From: Pithys albifrons albifrons
Lineage: Eukaryota; Chordata; Aves; Passeriformes; Thamnophilidae
Reading direction: 5' to 3'
Length of the DNA: 64,000 nt
NCBI RefSeq assembly: GCF_047495875.1
Contig: NC_092459.1
Coordinates: 39,606,490-39,670,489 of the forward strand
The notes under the pieces are model-generated. The model searched no databases. It had not been told where the DNA came from and worked only from the letters and a program-made list of their open reading frames with translations. How positions within the stretch are numbered: position 1 is the stretch's first letter; every line of letters begins with the position of its first letter. The position numbers and the translations under genes were made by a program. This document shows positions 50,304-62,732 of the stretch, piece after piece.

Positions 50304-51927
50304 GGCAAGGAGCAGACCTTAGTAAAGCTCTACTCCAAATCCTGCCAAAACTGGCAACACTCTTTCTGCTTTCCATAGGTATTTCTAGGCTGTCAGCCCA
50401 ATTGTTTACCCCCTCAGTATGTGCTGTCACTCCTGATCACTTACTCAGAAAGTACTTCCAGAAATATGTTTACAGAAGAACCTCATTCTGACTTTCATAT
50501 TAGTGCAAATTAGTGGAAGTGCTTCCCTTGGAAGTGCTCTTGGGAGCCATTTTGGAAAGCTCTTGTTATTTGCTTACTCCTGTAAATTAATCCCAAATGT
50601 TTGTATATTATTCATGAACCTAAAATTCAAATAAGACTTCTCTCCCTATCTCTGTGCTTATGTAGTTTCCATGCCCAGTTAAACTGAACAAAAATAATAT
50701 CTAGGATGTGGTCCCACAAATCCATTACTGCATAAGGGAATGGGCTAACACTGCACTGTAGTTGGGCACATTGTTGCCACTCAATGTGAGATATTTTCTT
50801 CTACTTTTATACATAGAAAAGATATGCCAGTTTTGGCAGAACAGGAGTATGACCACAGGCAGCTTGTTCACTGAGTGTTCACAGTCTTGGTAACTTTCTG
50901 TTTTGTAGTGCCTATCAGCCACTGTTAGGGAATTAAATGTAGGCACACATAATAAGGTAAATATCTAAATAGGTGGATTTAACAATGTGGCACAGGGCAA
51001 ATTGCTCTTTTAGACTGAACCAAAATCCTGAGAGCAAAATTTTGGTAAGAATATGCACAAATTTTGATGCAGGTCTGAGCCACTCTGAATTCTGCAGTTC
51101 AAGAATATCCCCATTCAAATGAATACTTTGGTTCTGAGTGGTCATCAAAGGGAAAAAAGAATCTTGGCATTATAGTGCTATATAGCGATCAGTACACACA
51201 GAATTTAAACTGAAAGTCTGTGGAGTTTTTAAAATTTGGGGGTTAGTTCAGCAAGATGAATTGCACAGGAAGAAGAGAGCGTATGTGCTGCATCATTCTG
51301 ACAAAAGTTCTTGTGAATCTTGAATGCCGTTACTAGATGGGAAACTAAATAGAAATGTTCGATAAAACATGTGTGCATCTGCACAATAGAATAGTCCTTG
51401 TATTTTACACTGAGCTACTTCAGGGTCATGGAAGGTGTTTTATTAGCACAGTCAACAATAATAGCATGATTTTTATTAGTGGGAAAAGATAGAGTGAGAG
51501 ACTACTAATTATTTTTCAGCCTGAGGGGCATTTTCCTGAAACGACTGTTAATTTGATCATTGTAGTGCAGTTCACAGATTTACATGAACTTATTTCAGTA
51601 TGACACATGGCTAAGAACTAGACTAAAAATGTTGCTTTATTAATGGTTTTCAGTGAACGTATTAGAAGGTGCTAACCATGTAGGTATAGGGATGATACTG
51701 ATAGTACTTAGAAGGCTGAATCTTTTAGGAAGCAGCTAGCCTGAAGCCCTTTCTGTGTGATACTTTTTGTTCATGCAGTGAGATATTAAGCCTACAAGAA
51801 TGAAATAAAATTTCAATGAAATGAGAATTTGTTGGTGTTGCCTTAGATCTACGTGCAGTGATGCTGCTGAAGGGGGTTTTTTGTGGCTTTGGGGTTCTTT
51901 TTAACTGAAATGGCAGGTCTGAGAGCC

Positions 51928-51947
51928 AATTACCTTTTTAGGTAATT
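51928..51947 (+). other. 8-bp hairpin with T4 loop
   Basis: AATTACCT and AGGTAATT are exact reverse complements around TTTT. It is small and may be chance in AT-rich DNA. Confidence 0.45.
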
Positions 51948-54900
51948 ATGTAGTTAATACATATGGCTTAGATGTTTATATATGTATGTGTGCATGTATA
52001 AATATGTATAAATAAACACTTTAATGAAACTTCTACTAGAAGTGACAAAAAGTCCTGGGAATACATTTCAGGTTTTAACATTTTTAAACTGGCATTTTTT
52101 TTACTTCAGTTGTCTCCTCTCCTTTTCAGCCCACATCCTTTGAATCCTGAGGAGCATCATATACACAGTCTGAAAGGCCTTTAACTTAGATTAAGAGAAA
52201 TTGCAAGATGAAAGGGAACAAAAGCAGAGTCTCCGGAAGGACAAATAGTTTACATCTCCTTTGTTTCATGTTGCCTTCACTTTTCCTTGCAAAGCGATAG
52301 CTTCCCTTGCTGGTGGGGACTTTTTAGAAGTGTAAACTTTTGGCATGCAGCAATCAGTCACTATTGCTGTGTGCAACTGTCCGGTGTCCAGAGTAGCAGG
52401 ATGCATTGCACAGCTGCATCTTTTGTCCTCCTGTTGACAGACTCCAACACATGGTTGGTACAAGTGCAGTACTCTCACATGGTCTTATCAACATTATTAG
52501 AGTTTCAACCTGAACAATTTAATCTCTTTAAAAATTATTTTCATTGCCACCTGTTGCAAAAATGGTGGAAGAAACTCTCAGACTAGGACAGCAAGAAGTT
52601 CCAGTGAGCTGTCACATTGTTTCCCCACTTTTCTCTCAAGATCATGTGTGTTTAGTCGATATTCACCTTCTTGCACTTGAGTAAGCAGTAGCACCAGTGT
52701 TCCCCAGGCTGAGAGGTGGATCTAGGCCAGGACATTCACTTACTTCTTTAATATCTTTGTGACTTGCAACTCAGTCTCAATTAGGGAGTGTAAGCAAATT
52801 TTTACCTCCCTTAATGCTGTAGATTGCTAACTGCTCACCCCCTCCCTAGCTCTCTTTAGCTGATGTAGATAACTACCCTCTTTTTGTCTGCTTTGAAGCC
52901 CCAGTTTTGGTCCTGCCTGCCTCCAATCACTGTCTGCTCATCAACAGATCCAAAAGTAACATTTCCTAGTCATAGTTCAGCAAGACTTATCAGATACTAA
53001 TTTCCTCTTGCAGCAGCAAGAGACAGAAGTACTTTTATCTGCCTTTTTCTGTCTTGATTTGGTGAGGAAGAGGAATATAATTATGCAAAATAATTATCCT
53101 AACAGAAAACATTTAACAGCAATTAGTTTTGCAATGTTATTATGTAACTGTGAGTTCCCATAAGAAATTTTACCTGGATTTACAAAATCTTTACCTGAGA
53201 TACTCAAGATATTATGGTTTAGTATGAAATGGATGGTCAGGTCTCAGCTTCCAATGCATGGATTTCAGAAACCTATTCTAAACCTCTATCTGGAAATAAA
53301 GTGAGAAAGAGACTGCAATAGGCAGAAAGCCAAAGGATAAACTCTTGTACCCCTGTTGCAAGAGCAAACAACACAGATACCCACAGAAGCAAAGGAAAAT
53401 ACAGTAGCCCAAAACTGCCAGGATAGCACAGAGGCAGCACCCTGATCTTTACTATCATCTTTGCTGTGGTTCTTACTTCTGAAGAATCAAGGTGACAAAA
53501 ACATGGCTTAAAGTTGCCTTTCTTTTCATCTCCTTTTCTGCCCTAAGTTAACTTCTGTCATAGATAAAAATTTTGGTTGGGCATCTTTTAAAGTTCATTG
53601 TGAGCACCCACAGCTATCTGCATTTTATATAGATTTAATCTGCTGCCTTAACCATGAGACTGAGATGGGACAGCCTTCAAAAGTACCTTTTTGCTGAGGA
53701 AATGTAACAGGCTACTGGTTAGAATGACTGTTACCATTGTGTTTTCTAACATTTTTGTTCATTATAGGAATTATTTGTCTCAGTCATGCAGAACTGTAAG
53801 GCTGAGTCCAGCTATTATGTCAATTTGCAGAAAACAAAAGTAAGAAGGGTGAAAGAGAAAGAGGCACAATGAGGCATGACTAGGACTGGATGATAGTTAA
53901 CACGAATTCTGTTTCTTGTGTTAAGGTCATTCTCTAAGGACTCTGTATGAGGTACCAATAGATCCTGACATGCAGCTCCATATCCTAGACTTTGAACTGT
54001 CCTAGTCTCTTCTCTGATATGTAAGATCTAAATAGCAAGGTCCCATCTGAAGCTTTCAAATACACCTTTTTCTCAGAGACTTTACTTCAAATAAATTAGA
54101 TCCCTTAGGATTTGGACTGCATTATTTTTAAGGAATGTTATCTCCACAGAATTGTGAGATACTAATAAATATTTCATTCTTAGTAACTTCTTAGTCTATT
54201 TTAGATATATAAAGAAAAGTTAAAGCTCTGATTTCAAGAAAGGAATTCAATTTTTTAACTCTTTTTTTACAACTTTTATTGCTTTCTTCTAAGATTGCGA
54301 AAGAGAGCTAAAACTAAAGACGGAATATTGAAATAATAATTTTTTTATCTAAAAGGAAATCAAAAGCACATTATCCCAATAGTTATAGCCCTTCAACAGT
54401 TTTTAAACCCAAATTAATAAATCTGACTTGCATCACACATCTGTTGAAGTAAGCCTTAATAATAACACTGATATAACACATTTTTTTACTATCCATAGCA
54501 CAAAAATCTTCCTGTAACATTTTCTTAAAAATACTTTTATTATAATGGACAAAAAAATTGAATTAAATGAAATTAATTATTATAATCAATTTTCCCTTCT
54601 GCTGTGAAAAACACATGAAAAGCAGAAAGTGTTAACTGGAAATCCTACTGTGTCAAACTAAAAGAAGGAATACAACAAACACATGGCTAAAATGTCTCTC
54701 AATTTGCTTTTTTTCTGATTCAGGATATGAAGGTTCACAGTTATATGAGCAGAATGTCACTCTTAATCCAATTGTACTTTAACTTAATCAGTACTTAATT
54801 TCACATTAATCAAACATAAGGTACAGTCCTACAGTAACCACTGTAATTTTGTGATCTGTTTCCATTTTATTGCTGAAACAGATCTAGAGCATTATGGGGA

Positions 54901-55519
54901 AATTGTGAGCAGAATTGATAGAGCAGGAGATATCTGGTAGGTCTGACACTGCAAAACATTTCTACCATTTCTGTGTTGTCTAAGATAACTGCAGCTTGAA
55001 TACTGCAAACTAAAATGGAACAGAACCACTGCATTTTAAAGGGGGAAATAAATATGGTTCATTAAATATGCTATAATTGGGGAGATTTGTCTGTGAAAGA
55101 TTGTTTTTTACAAAAGTCTCTTGGCTGGAAGCTCAATAACTTCTAAAAGTGTGTAGCAATATCATGCAACTCAACTAGAAGGAAATGATTATACAACAAT
55201 CAAAACAATATTGCTGTTTGGATGTTCTTTAAAATTGTGAACAGCCACCTTTGCTTTAAAATTCACATTTTTGAACTTTGAAAAAGGGTTTTGAAGACAA
55301 TTTGGTGCTGGTTTTCCTTTCTAAAGCCATATGGTTGAGAGAATTAAGCACTGTCCTGGGAATCAGGACATTCTCACTCCTTGTCTTGTCTTTACTGTTG
55401 ATGGGTCTTAATATTTTCTACTTCTTTAAACTTTGGAAATGCTATTTAATTATGCTATGCAACAACCCAGTTTGCAAACATTAATTAAGCCTCATAGCTC
55501 CCTTGTGGTCTGAGACAGG

Positions 55520-55640
55520 TAAAATACCATTAGTCTCAGATAATAGGGAAAATAAGGCTCAGAGGGGTTAAGTGGCATGCCCAAAGTCACAGAGGCAGTA
55601 GTATTTGGATCAGTATTATAATTCAAATTGTCTTTTAATC
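55520..55640 (+). repeat. Ancient CR1/L3/MIR-type relic
   Basis: AAAATAAGGCTCAGAGGGGTT, then AAGTGGCATGCCCAAAGTCA and CAGAGGCAGTAG, closely follow the old vertebrate repeat core 'gaaactgaggctcagagaggttaagtgacttgcccaaagtcacacagc'. Members of this group predate the amniote split. The copy is noncoding and about 100 bp long. Confidence 0.5.
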
Positions 55641-58600
55641 TACACTGACTCTTGAGCAAGGCCAATGTATCCATGTGAGTTCCTTGAGATAAAAAGCAAG
55701 AAACAAGCATTTTAGCTGTTCTGAAAATTCAGTACCTTTAAGTTCCAGTTACCTCTAAGTTAAGTATTCATTTGAACCTCACTGATTTGTAAACAGGCAC
55801 GTGCAAAGGCCATTTCAGTGCTGGGAAAGATGAACAGAGAATACAAACAGCATCCTCTAAAGGAAGTTTCTAAAGCAGGGAGTGGGTAACACTGTGTAGA
55901 GGGCATCACCCCTGGGGCAGGTTATGGGGCTGGTGTTTCAAGAGTGCAGACTCCACAGGAGGCAGTGGGCTTCCAGCTGTTCCACTCAGAGAAATACAAA
56001 AGTGATCTCCTCTGGCTGGGAGGGGTCAGGGAAGGGTTTCCATCCTGTCAGCTAATCCAGGCAACACAGGAAGGTAAAAGGTGTTGGGGAACAAAGCGGG
56101 TGACTCCGCACTCCTGTTCCATGTGGGTCACCAAGGTCATAGCAAGGGGACCCCATCTGTGAAGACATAAGCTTTGCTGTTTATCCCCTCCTCAGAGATG
56201 AGCCACAGCTGCACCTGATCTCCAAGCCTATAGCTCCCTGCAGAGTACCAAAACCAAGAACTGACAGGGCAAAAAGATAGGCATTGACTGGGACTTCACA
56301 AGCAAAAGAGGAAGGATAGCCAATATTACGAGGCATCATATTAACTAACATCAATCATGAAGAGCAAAAATCTGAAAGAGCAGAGTAACTAGGGTATTTA
56401 TTCAGCATTATGGCACTGCTACATGCTCAGGTGGCCATGAGAGTCTTTTTCTGGAAAAATGCAAAGAAAGCCTGGCTAGATACCTAACTGTATACATATC
56501 TCATATCCCACATATTATATTCAAAGGTTGGCACATATTCCTCACTGAATACATAAGAAGTAATAATACATTTCTTTCTTATATGAATTATTAAATAAAA
56601 TATTTCCCACCCCCACATGCAGAGATTTTATTTAACACATTTTCTACATAGATTCCACTTCTGCCTGCATTAAGCCAACCAGTTCCTAAAGCATGCAGGA
56701 TCTGTACTAGTGCCTTGTGAAGGGCCTGTCCTTTCTGTCCTCATTTACCAGGACATAAATAATTAAGGTGGGCCTTCACAGCCCTTCTGTTCTTCCTGTC
56801 TCACAAGCTAGATCTTTATGGGATCTGCAGTGCCTGTACCAGCTTTCTGAACTGCATGCTCTGGTTCTCTGGATGTTCTTCTTCAATAGCCCAAGTGAAT
56901 TCTGTTGAGTTGAAAATACTGACAGCCCTGTTAGTGGCAGCCATTTGAGGTCTTATTTAGGATTAGGACAGATGACATGTCAGAACATAATATACATTTT
57001 TAAGAATATGTAGAAGGAGACTCAAGCAAATTAAGACATTTCGCAGACCATTGACATTCCTCTGATATTTCCTTTGCCTAACACTGGGTCTTCAAGACAC
57101 TCTAGCAGATCAGCTTAGCAGAGACATTTCAAGTAATCAGAAGGAGATCTTCAAATATCTTGTCCTCCAGCTACAGAATTGTTTGTGACATGTCCTAACC
57201 ATTAATGAGAGCCAAAATTACTCCAGACAAACAGGAAGAATTGGGCCTTTGTATTTATGATCATTATACACATTATTTTCACAAGTATCCAGAATTTGTT
57301 TGCCCTTTGGAAAACTGATCAGACTCTAGTGCTGTCATTCCGATTGCTTCACCCTGTGCCAGGTACTCCTACAGTCGATTCCAGAAGGAAACCATTTCTG
57401 AACAGCTTTGAACAAGCATACTTGGTACCTCTTCAAGAGATAATACTTGTCTCCACTGAGGCCCACAGAACTGCCTTTCAGTTTGAGTATGTTTGCTCTG
57501 ACCACACCTTACTGCATTTCCTAGGATGAAGCCACATTACATTTCTACCAGGTTACAAAAAAGAAATTCTTGAAAATAGTAACCCTTGGGGTTTTTTTGC
57601 CAGCGAGTGCTGGCAAACTGCTCTTCTGGCTGCTATATCCACTCAAGTGGCTGTAGTAACCACAGGAATCCCTCAAATATTTAGAGCTTCAGATATTTCC
57701 TGCTTTTATTATTTATACACTGTGTTTTCCGAAGTTGTTCTTGAACCATGTCTACAGATACAGCCTAAAACAATCTCATAATTTTGAAAAGTAAAGTCTC
57801 TTTTGTCATTTCATTTTTTTTGTTTTATTCTAAACAGCCAAGGCTAAACTCCATGTCATAAATGCAATTAGTACTTTTTCTTTTCTCCTTGACAGTGTAT
57901 TAATTCAAGGCTTATTGAGACTCAGTTTATGGCACAGAGGAGAGGTTTTGGCAGTTTTGCAGTGACTATCCAAGTGAATGGCTGATTTGTACTTACTATT
58001 TTTTATCAAAGAAAGACCCACTTTGTTTTACTCAATTTGAACCAATATTATCTCTTTCCGTCTTTGAACAACAACTTTTAAAGATTTATAGGGCAGCAGC
58101 TTGGAGTTCACTAACTATACCAGAGACACATGAAATTACAGTTCTGATAGAAGGTGTGAATTCTGACAGCATCAGAAGTTTCAGAATAAAACTAGGAAAT
58201 TTCACTTAAATCTTCAGTTTCTTTAATTCCAAGATTGAAATGGAGTGAAGGAAATAGCCATTGGAGCTAAGACAAGTTTTTCTAACGCTGCAGGATTTAT
58301 CCAGAGGTCAAAGTGCTTTCCTTGACACATAGCTAAAAGAGAAGGGTGTACAAGCAGCCAGAGGCACCCCATTCATAAGTTGTCAGGCATCTTCTTTCTA
58401 CAGTAAAGAATATAACTAGAAATAAACACTGACAGCCAGATGAATTCCTGTTTCCTGTTGAAGACACAATTTGGAATTTAGGGGAATATCTGCTGGTAGA
58501 ATTTTAGATGCTAAGGCTAGTCTTTACAGGGTAGGTAAAAACAATGCCTCTAGTATGTATCTTTTGCATTCATCATTCTTGTAGCTCAGGTGGGTCAGGA

Positions 58601-58660
58601 TGAGTTTGAAAATCCCCTCCTCCATATTTCTCACATTAGGGAAGTGAGTGATTCTGGAGA
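55640..58660. other. Noncoding stretch, GC-richer patch at 55.86-56.25 kb
   Basis: No gene is recognised. The 55.86-56.25 kb patch is GC-richer than its surroundings and holds a 72-codon frame (55944-56162, plus) without recognisable family or splice context. It may be an unrecognised repeat. Confidence 0.45.
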
Positions 58661-58662
58661 CA

Positions 58663-58663
<1 letters not shown>

Positions 58664-58694
<31 letters not shown>
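58664..58694 (+). repeat. A31 homopolymer
   Basis: An uninterrupted run of 31 A is the longest homopolymer in the window. A processed pseudogene or SINE body would lie to its left, but I recognise none and see no AATAAA just upstream. It is immediately followed by GCTTTT and two exact copies of GACACAGTTT (58701-58720). Confidence 0.85.
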
Positions 58695-58697
<3 letters not shown>

Positions 58698-58719
58698 TTT
58701 GACACAGTTTGACACAGTT

Positions 58720-61170
58720 TAATTCTGTCATGATCTTTTGCCTGGGTTTTACTTTCCTGTCTGTAACAGGCACAGCAAACCCATTCCCTTCACTCTTACA
58801 ATTTTGAATTTGTTTTTGTTTTACAGGTTTTCCTACAGAGGAACTGTTCATTGGAAGAGAAAACAACCCACATAACATTTTGTGCAGCTTGGCTAAATCA
58901 AAATAACAGCATCCTGTCAAACATTTTGTAGAGACAGTGTAATAATTATTGGTTTGGTTTTCGTTAACCTCTTTTTGTTTAGTCAACATTAAGTCAATCC
59001 ACCTGGAGCTTAATACTGTATGTTACTATAGTAACTTTACAGCCTATTTGATTGTGACAAAGGGCTTCATCTCGTCCATTTCATGCTCCTGTGTCGACCT
59101 ACTCCCTCCCAGTGTTTTATTATATCTGCCTTTAAGAGTATCTGCAGGAGCCACAGCTGCTCTGCTTTTGTAACAGAAAGCAGCTTTCACTGTGTGAAAT
59201 ACTCTGCTCTAAAAGGTCTTATGGGCTGATGGCATTATTGAATTTCAAAGCAAAGACAAACAACATTAAATTGTGTAAAGCTAATATTCATGTTTTGCTG
59301 TGTACCATGGTTAGTTGTTTTTTGGTTTTTTTTCAGAATGGAATAGTATATAATCACTGGTTGATGCCCTTGAGAACAAAACTACACAAAATAAAGCAAT
59401 GTAGAATACAAAAAGACTTGAAAGTAATTGAGTTTTCCAAACAAAACAAAACAAAAAAAAAGTGTTGGGGGCTCAGGAAAAGCATTAACTCCCGAAGCTG
59501 GAGTTAGCAGTTTGTAAAATGAAAAACTGGATAATGCTTTACAAAGGGGCTCGATTCTTCCCTGTTAAACCACTGTGAAGCCATTGATTTTAATGGCATT
59601 ACTTTCAAATTTATAGTGGTACGAGGCTGAGCAATACATGACCCATGAGTTCAAAATGTTTAAGACTTTCTGACTGTTTTCAGTTCATTTTACAACCTGG
59701 TTGTTCTATAATATTCTAACCAGCCATGTGGATGATTGTAACAAGCAGCTACAGCCTTTGTTTGGATTACTAGCACCTCAGAACTCTTTCATTACATTGT
59801 TTGTTCCTGCTGTTGTTTAAATTTACCTTACTCTAGCTTCTCAGCACAATTTATTCCTTACTGGAGCTCTTTTCCCCCAGCTGCCTAACAGCTGCTGGCC
59901 TCATGAGTGAAAATACTTTACAAATCTGTTTTTTCTCAGTTCATTCAGATTTACCTCATATTGCTAATATTTATCCGCATATTTGATTTGAAAATAAAAC
60001 ATGTTCTCTGCCCTAGTTTCTCTCACTCCTTGCATGTTGTTATGGATGCTCCTGAATAAAGAACTGTGCATCTCTTTGTCACCAGTGTGAGGGTGATGCA
60101 ACGAGGTTCCTCCTGCATTTCAGTGGAGCCCCACTCCAGTTGTGTTAATTGTTGGGCTGGAAGGGCGGAGAATGCCGAATGCTGCCTTGTTAACTTGCTA
60201 AGCAGCTGGTCAGCAGGGTAGTTTGATTCCAGCAAGGCTCTTGACACCTCTGCCAAGGGTTATTGATACCTCACACACCCCAGCTGAGACAGATTGTTTT
60301 AGTCGTGCTTCATATCCATAGCACAGCCTGTAGTTAGGAAAAAAAGTGATTGACAGCTCACACCTCCTGGGCCCTTCTTACTACCAGACACAACATCTGC
60401 TATGCCCTGTGGAGCAGTGAACCAACACACACTGAGAGAACTGTTTCTAGTATTGTCAGGGTTGATTCTGTTTAACCCTTTCTGGCTGCTCTCTGGAGAT
60501 GCACATAGGGGTTTCTGTAATCCTTTACACGTGCTTAAAAAGTGTGAGTAAGAGAACACCAGAGTAGATGGTGCTAGCAATGGCAAGGAAACCAGTCAGC
60601 AGTTCTTCCTCAGCAGGGCTATTAGTGTGCTTTGGATTGCAAAATAGAAACTGGATTATCCCTACAGAAGCATTGCTTATTTTTAAACAGCACCGTGGCT
60701 GCAGCCTATGAGGAGTACAACTCTGAAACGTGGCCTGAAGCAATTTCATTGAGTGTACATGGATACACTGAGGAGCACAGCCATAAGGTTAAGCAAGTCT
60801 GTTTGCTAACTAGTTACCTAGGTCAAAGCATGCTCTGGTTAAAGTTTACGTTATGTGTACAAACAGCAGTGGGGTATAGCTTTTTGACAGAGAACAGAGA
60901 GGAAAACTGTTCTATTTCCTACCTTCAGAAAACTAGCCAGTAACAGTTGTCAATTGCAGCATCCTCACTTTAAATGATTGCATATTTGATTACAAATACA
61001 GGTCATTAGATATACATGCAAGGAGCTTTTGTAAAAGGACGGATTTACCTTACTGTTAGACAGGTTTGTGTTTGGATTTTGTTGTGGTTTGTTTGTTTTG
61101 GTTTGGTTTTCACCTGCTAAAATATCACCAGAAGTATTGCTAAAGCCTACAAATGAATACTTTTGTAAAT
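58720..61170. other. Noncoding stretch; weak enhancer-like block at 59.04-59.23 kb
   Basis: No gene is supported. About 59040-59230 (GATTGTGACAAAGGGC, CATCTCGTCCATTTCATG, TGTGTCGACC, CCACAGCTGCTC) is balanced in composition with retained CpGs and could be constrained. 60.0-60.3 kb is also slightly GC-richer. A G/T-rich run at 61078-61112 directly precedes the CR1. Confidence 0.45.
59546..59632 (+). repeat. Ancient amniote CR1-family 3' UTR relic
   Basis: GGGGCTCGATTCTTCCCTGT, then AAGCCATTGATTTTAATGGC and ATTTATAGTGGTACGAGGC, follow the old sauropsid CR1 3' UTR pattern ('gggctcaattcttccctgttacacca...ccattgacttcaatggcattactt...'). It is noncoding and degenerate but well ordered over about 85 bp. 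Confidence 0.45.
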
Positions 61171-61434
61171 CGTAAAATCACAGAATCATATAATAGAATC
61201 ATCTAAGTCAAAAAAGACCTTAATATCAATGAGTCCAATCATTAACCCAGCACTGCCAAGTCCACCCCTAAGCCACCTCCCCAGGTGCCACATCTATGCA
61301 TCTTTTAAATACTTGTAGGAATGGTGACTCTACCACTTCCTTGGGCAGCCTGTTTCAGTTCTTGACCACCTTTTCTGTGATAAGTGTTTTCTAAAGTCCA
61401 ATCTAAATATCCCCTGGAGCAACTTGGAACCATT

Positions 61435-61870
61435 TCCTCTCATGTTGTTACCTGGGGAAAGAAACCAACTCCCACCTTGCTACAAACTCTTTTTAGGTAG
61501 CTGTAGAGAATGACAATGTCTCCCTTGACCATCCTTTTCTCCAGGCTCAACAACTCAAGCTTCCTCAGCTGCTTCTTATAAGATTTGTGCTCCAGACCCT
61601 TCACCATGTTTATTTGGCCTTTTCTGGACATGCTTCATGACCTTAATGTGTTTCTTGTACTGAGGGGCCAAAAACTGAACACAGGATCTGAGATCCAACA
61701 GGGGAGGAACTGCTCAGTACATGGGGTCGTACAGGGTCACTGCACTAGTCCTGTGGGTCACACTATTTCTGATATAGAATATACAGGATTGCCATTGGCC
61801 TTCTTGGCCACCTGGGCACACACTAGCTCTTGTTCAGCTGCTGTCAACTGGCATCCTCAGATTCTTTTTT
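61435..61870 (-). pseudogene. CR1 ORF2 C-terminal segment, degraded
   Basis: The minus strand encodes a readable 63-codon stretch (61631-61440) with the CR1 C-terminal words Gly-Leu-Glu-His-Lys-Ser-Tyr and Leu-Ser-Leu-Glu-Lys-Arg. It ends in a Gly-Val-Gly-Phe-Phe-x-Gln-Val-Thr phrase characteristic of this family. Upstream (61870-61640) the homology continues through frameshifts. It is the tail of the CR1 ORF2 and has no independent function. Confidence 0.8.
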
Positions 61871-62053
61871 GATGAGCAGCTTTCCAGACACTCTCTCCCC
61901 AGCCTGTTGCATGGGATTGCTGTGACCCAAGTGCAGGACCCAGCACTTTGACTGATTGAGCCTCATACATTTGTCTTGGCCCATGGATGCAGCCTGTCCA
62001 GATCCCTCTGCACAGTCTTCCTGCCAGTGGTCACACCACTTGTGACCAGCCAC
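61844..62053 (-). pseudogene. CR1 RT thumb-side segment
   Basis: The frame carries the CR1 words Asn-Gln-Ser-Lys-Cys-x-Val-Leu-His-Leu-Gly-His-Ser-Asn-Pro-Met-Gln, which normally follow the RT catalytic core by about 50 residues. Here they come almost directly after the motif-A region, which places the internal deletion at its upstream edge (about 62032-62036). Confidence 0.75.
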
Positions 62054-62119
62054 CAGCTGTGTTTAACTCCATGCACCACCACTTTCTGAGCCCAGCTGTC
62101 CAACCATTATTTTGCCTAG

Positions 62120-62419
62120 TTAACAGTCCAAGTCATGAGCAGCCAGTTTCTCATGCAAAATGCTGTGGAATACAGTGTCAAATACTTTATTGAAGTCCAG
62201 GTAAACTACATCCAAAGACTTTCCCTCATCCACTATGCAGGCCACCTTGTCATAGAAGGAGATCAGGTTGGTCAAGCAGGACCTGCTTTTTATAAACCTG
62301 TGCTGGCTGGGCCTGATCCCCTGGTTACCTTGCATGTGCAGGGTGATGGCACTCAAGATAATCTGCTCCATGGCCTTCCCCAGCACTGAGGTCAGACTCA
62401 CAGGCCTGTAGTTCCCCAA
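62120..62419 (-). pseudogene. CR1 reverse transcriptase fragment (fingers/palm, motif A)
   Basis: This is the best-preserved piece. It starts Gly-Asn-Tyr-Arg-Pro-Val-Ser-Leu-Thr-Ser, the RT block 2 signature of CR1, and continues through a Gln-His-x-Phe block. It contains Val-Val-Tyr-Leu-Asp-Phe-Asn-Lys-Val-Phe-Asp-Thr-Val, which is motif A with the first catalytic Asp. It ends Glu-Lys-Leu-Ala-Ala-His. The other two catalytic Asp residues (the ADD box) are absent downstream. A further upstream RT piece (62549-62430, containing Glu-His-Ala-Lys-Pro-Leu) lies in another frame. Confidence 0.85.
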
Positions 62420-62732
62420 ATCCTTCTTCTAGCCCTTCTTGTAGATGGGCAACATACTTACTAACTCCAGTGATCTGGGACCTCATCAGACAGCGAGACT
62501 TCTGGTGAATGATGGGAAGTGGCTTGGCATGTTCTTCCACCATTTCCATCAGTACCCTTGTGTGGTACCCTAACTGTCCTCATAGATTTATGTATGTCTG
62601 AGTGGTGTAGCAGGTCACTGACAACTTCTCCCTGGATTATGGGGGCTTCATTCTTCTTCTGATCCCTCTCAGGGAGCTGAGTATTCAGAGAACTACTGGT
62701 CTGGCTATTAAAGAACGGGGCAAAAAATGTTT

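Larger units (their letters stand above)
46330..55500. other. Noncoding stretch, no gene recognised
   Basis: No gene is supported. The 116-codon frame at 47903-48253 (minus) and the 99-codon frame at 52287-52586 (plus) have no recognisable domain and are treated as chance. Small structures (hairpins at 48.85 and 51.93 kb, CA-rich tract at 50.25 kb) are listed separately. 53.2-55.5 kb is plain AT-rich DNA. Confidence 0.5.

Noticed and set aside
55860..56250. CpG island or host promoter in the GC-richer patch
   Set aside because: CpG dinucleotides remain sparse, and there is no clear initiator or first exon.
58636..58989. 117-codon minus-strand frame with a poly-Phe run
   Set aside because: Its length depends on the A31 homopolymer read as phenylalanine codons.
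62135..62389. 84-codon plus-strand frame
   Set aside because: Antisense shadow of the CR1 reverse transcriptase fragment.
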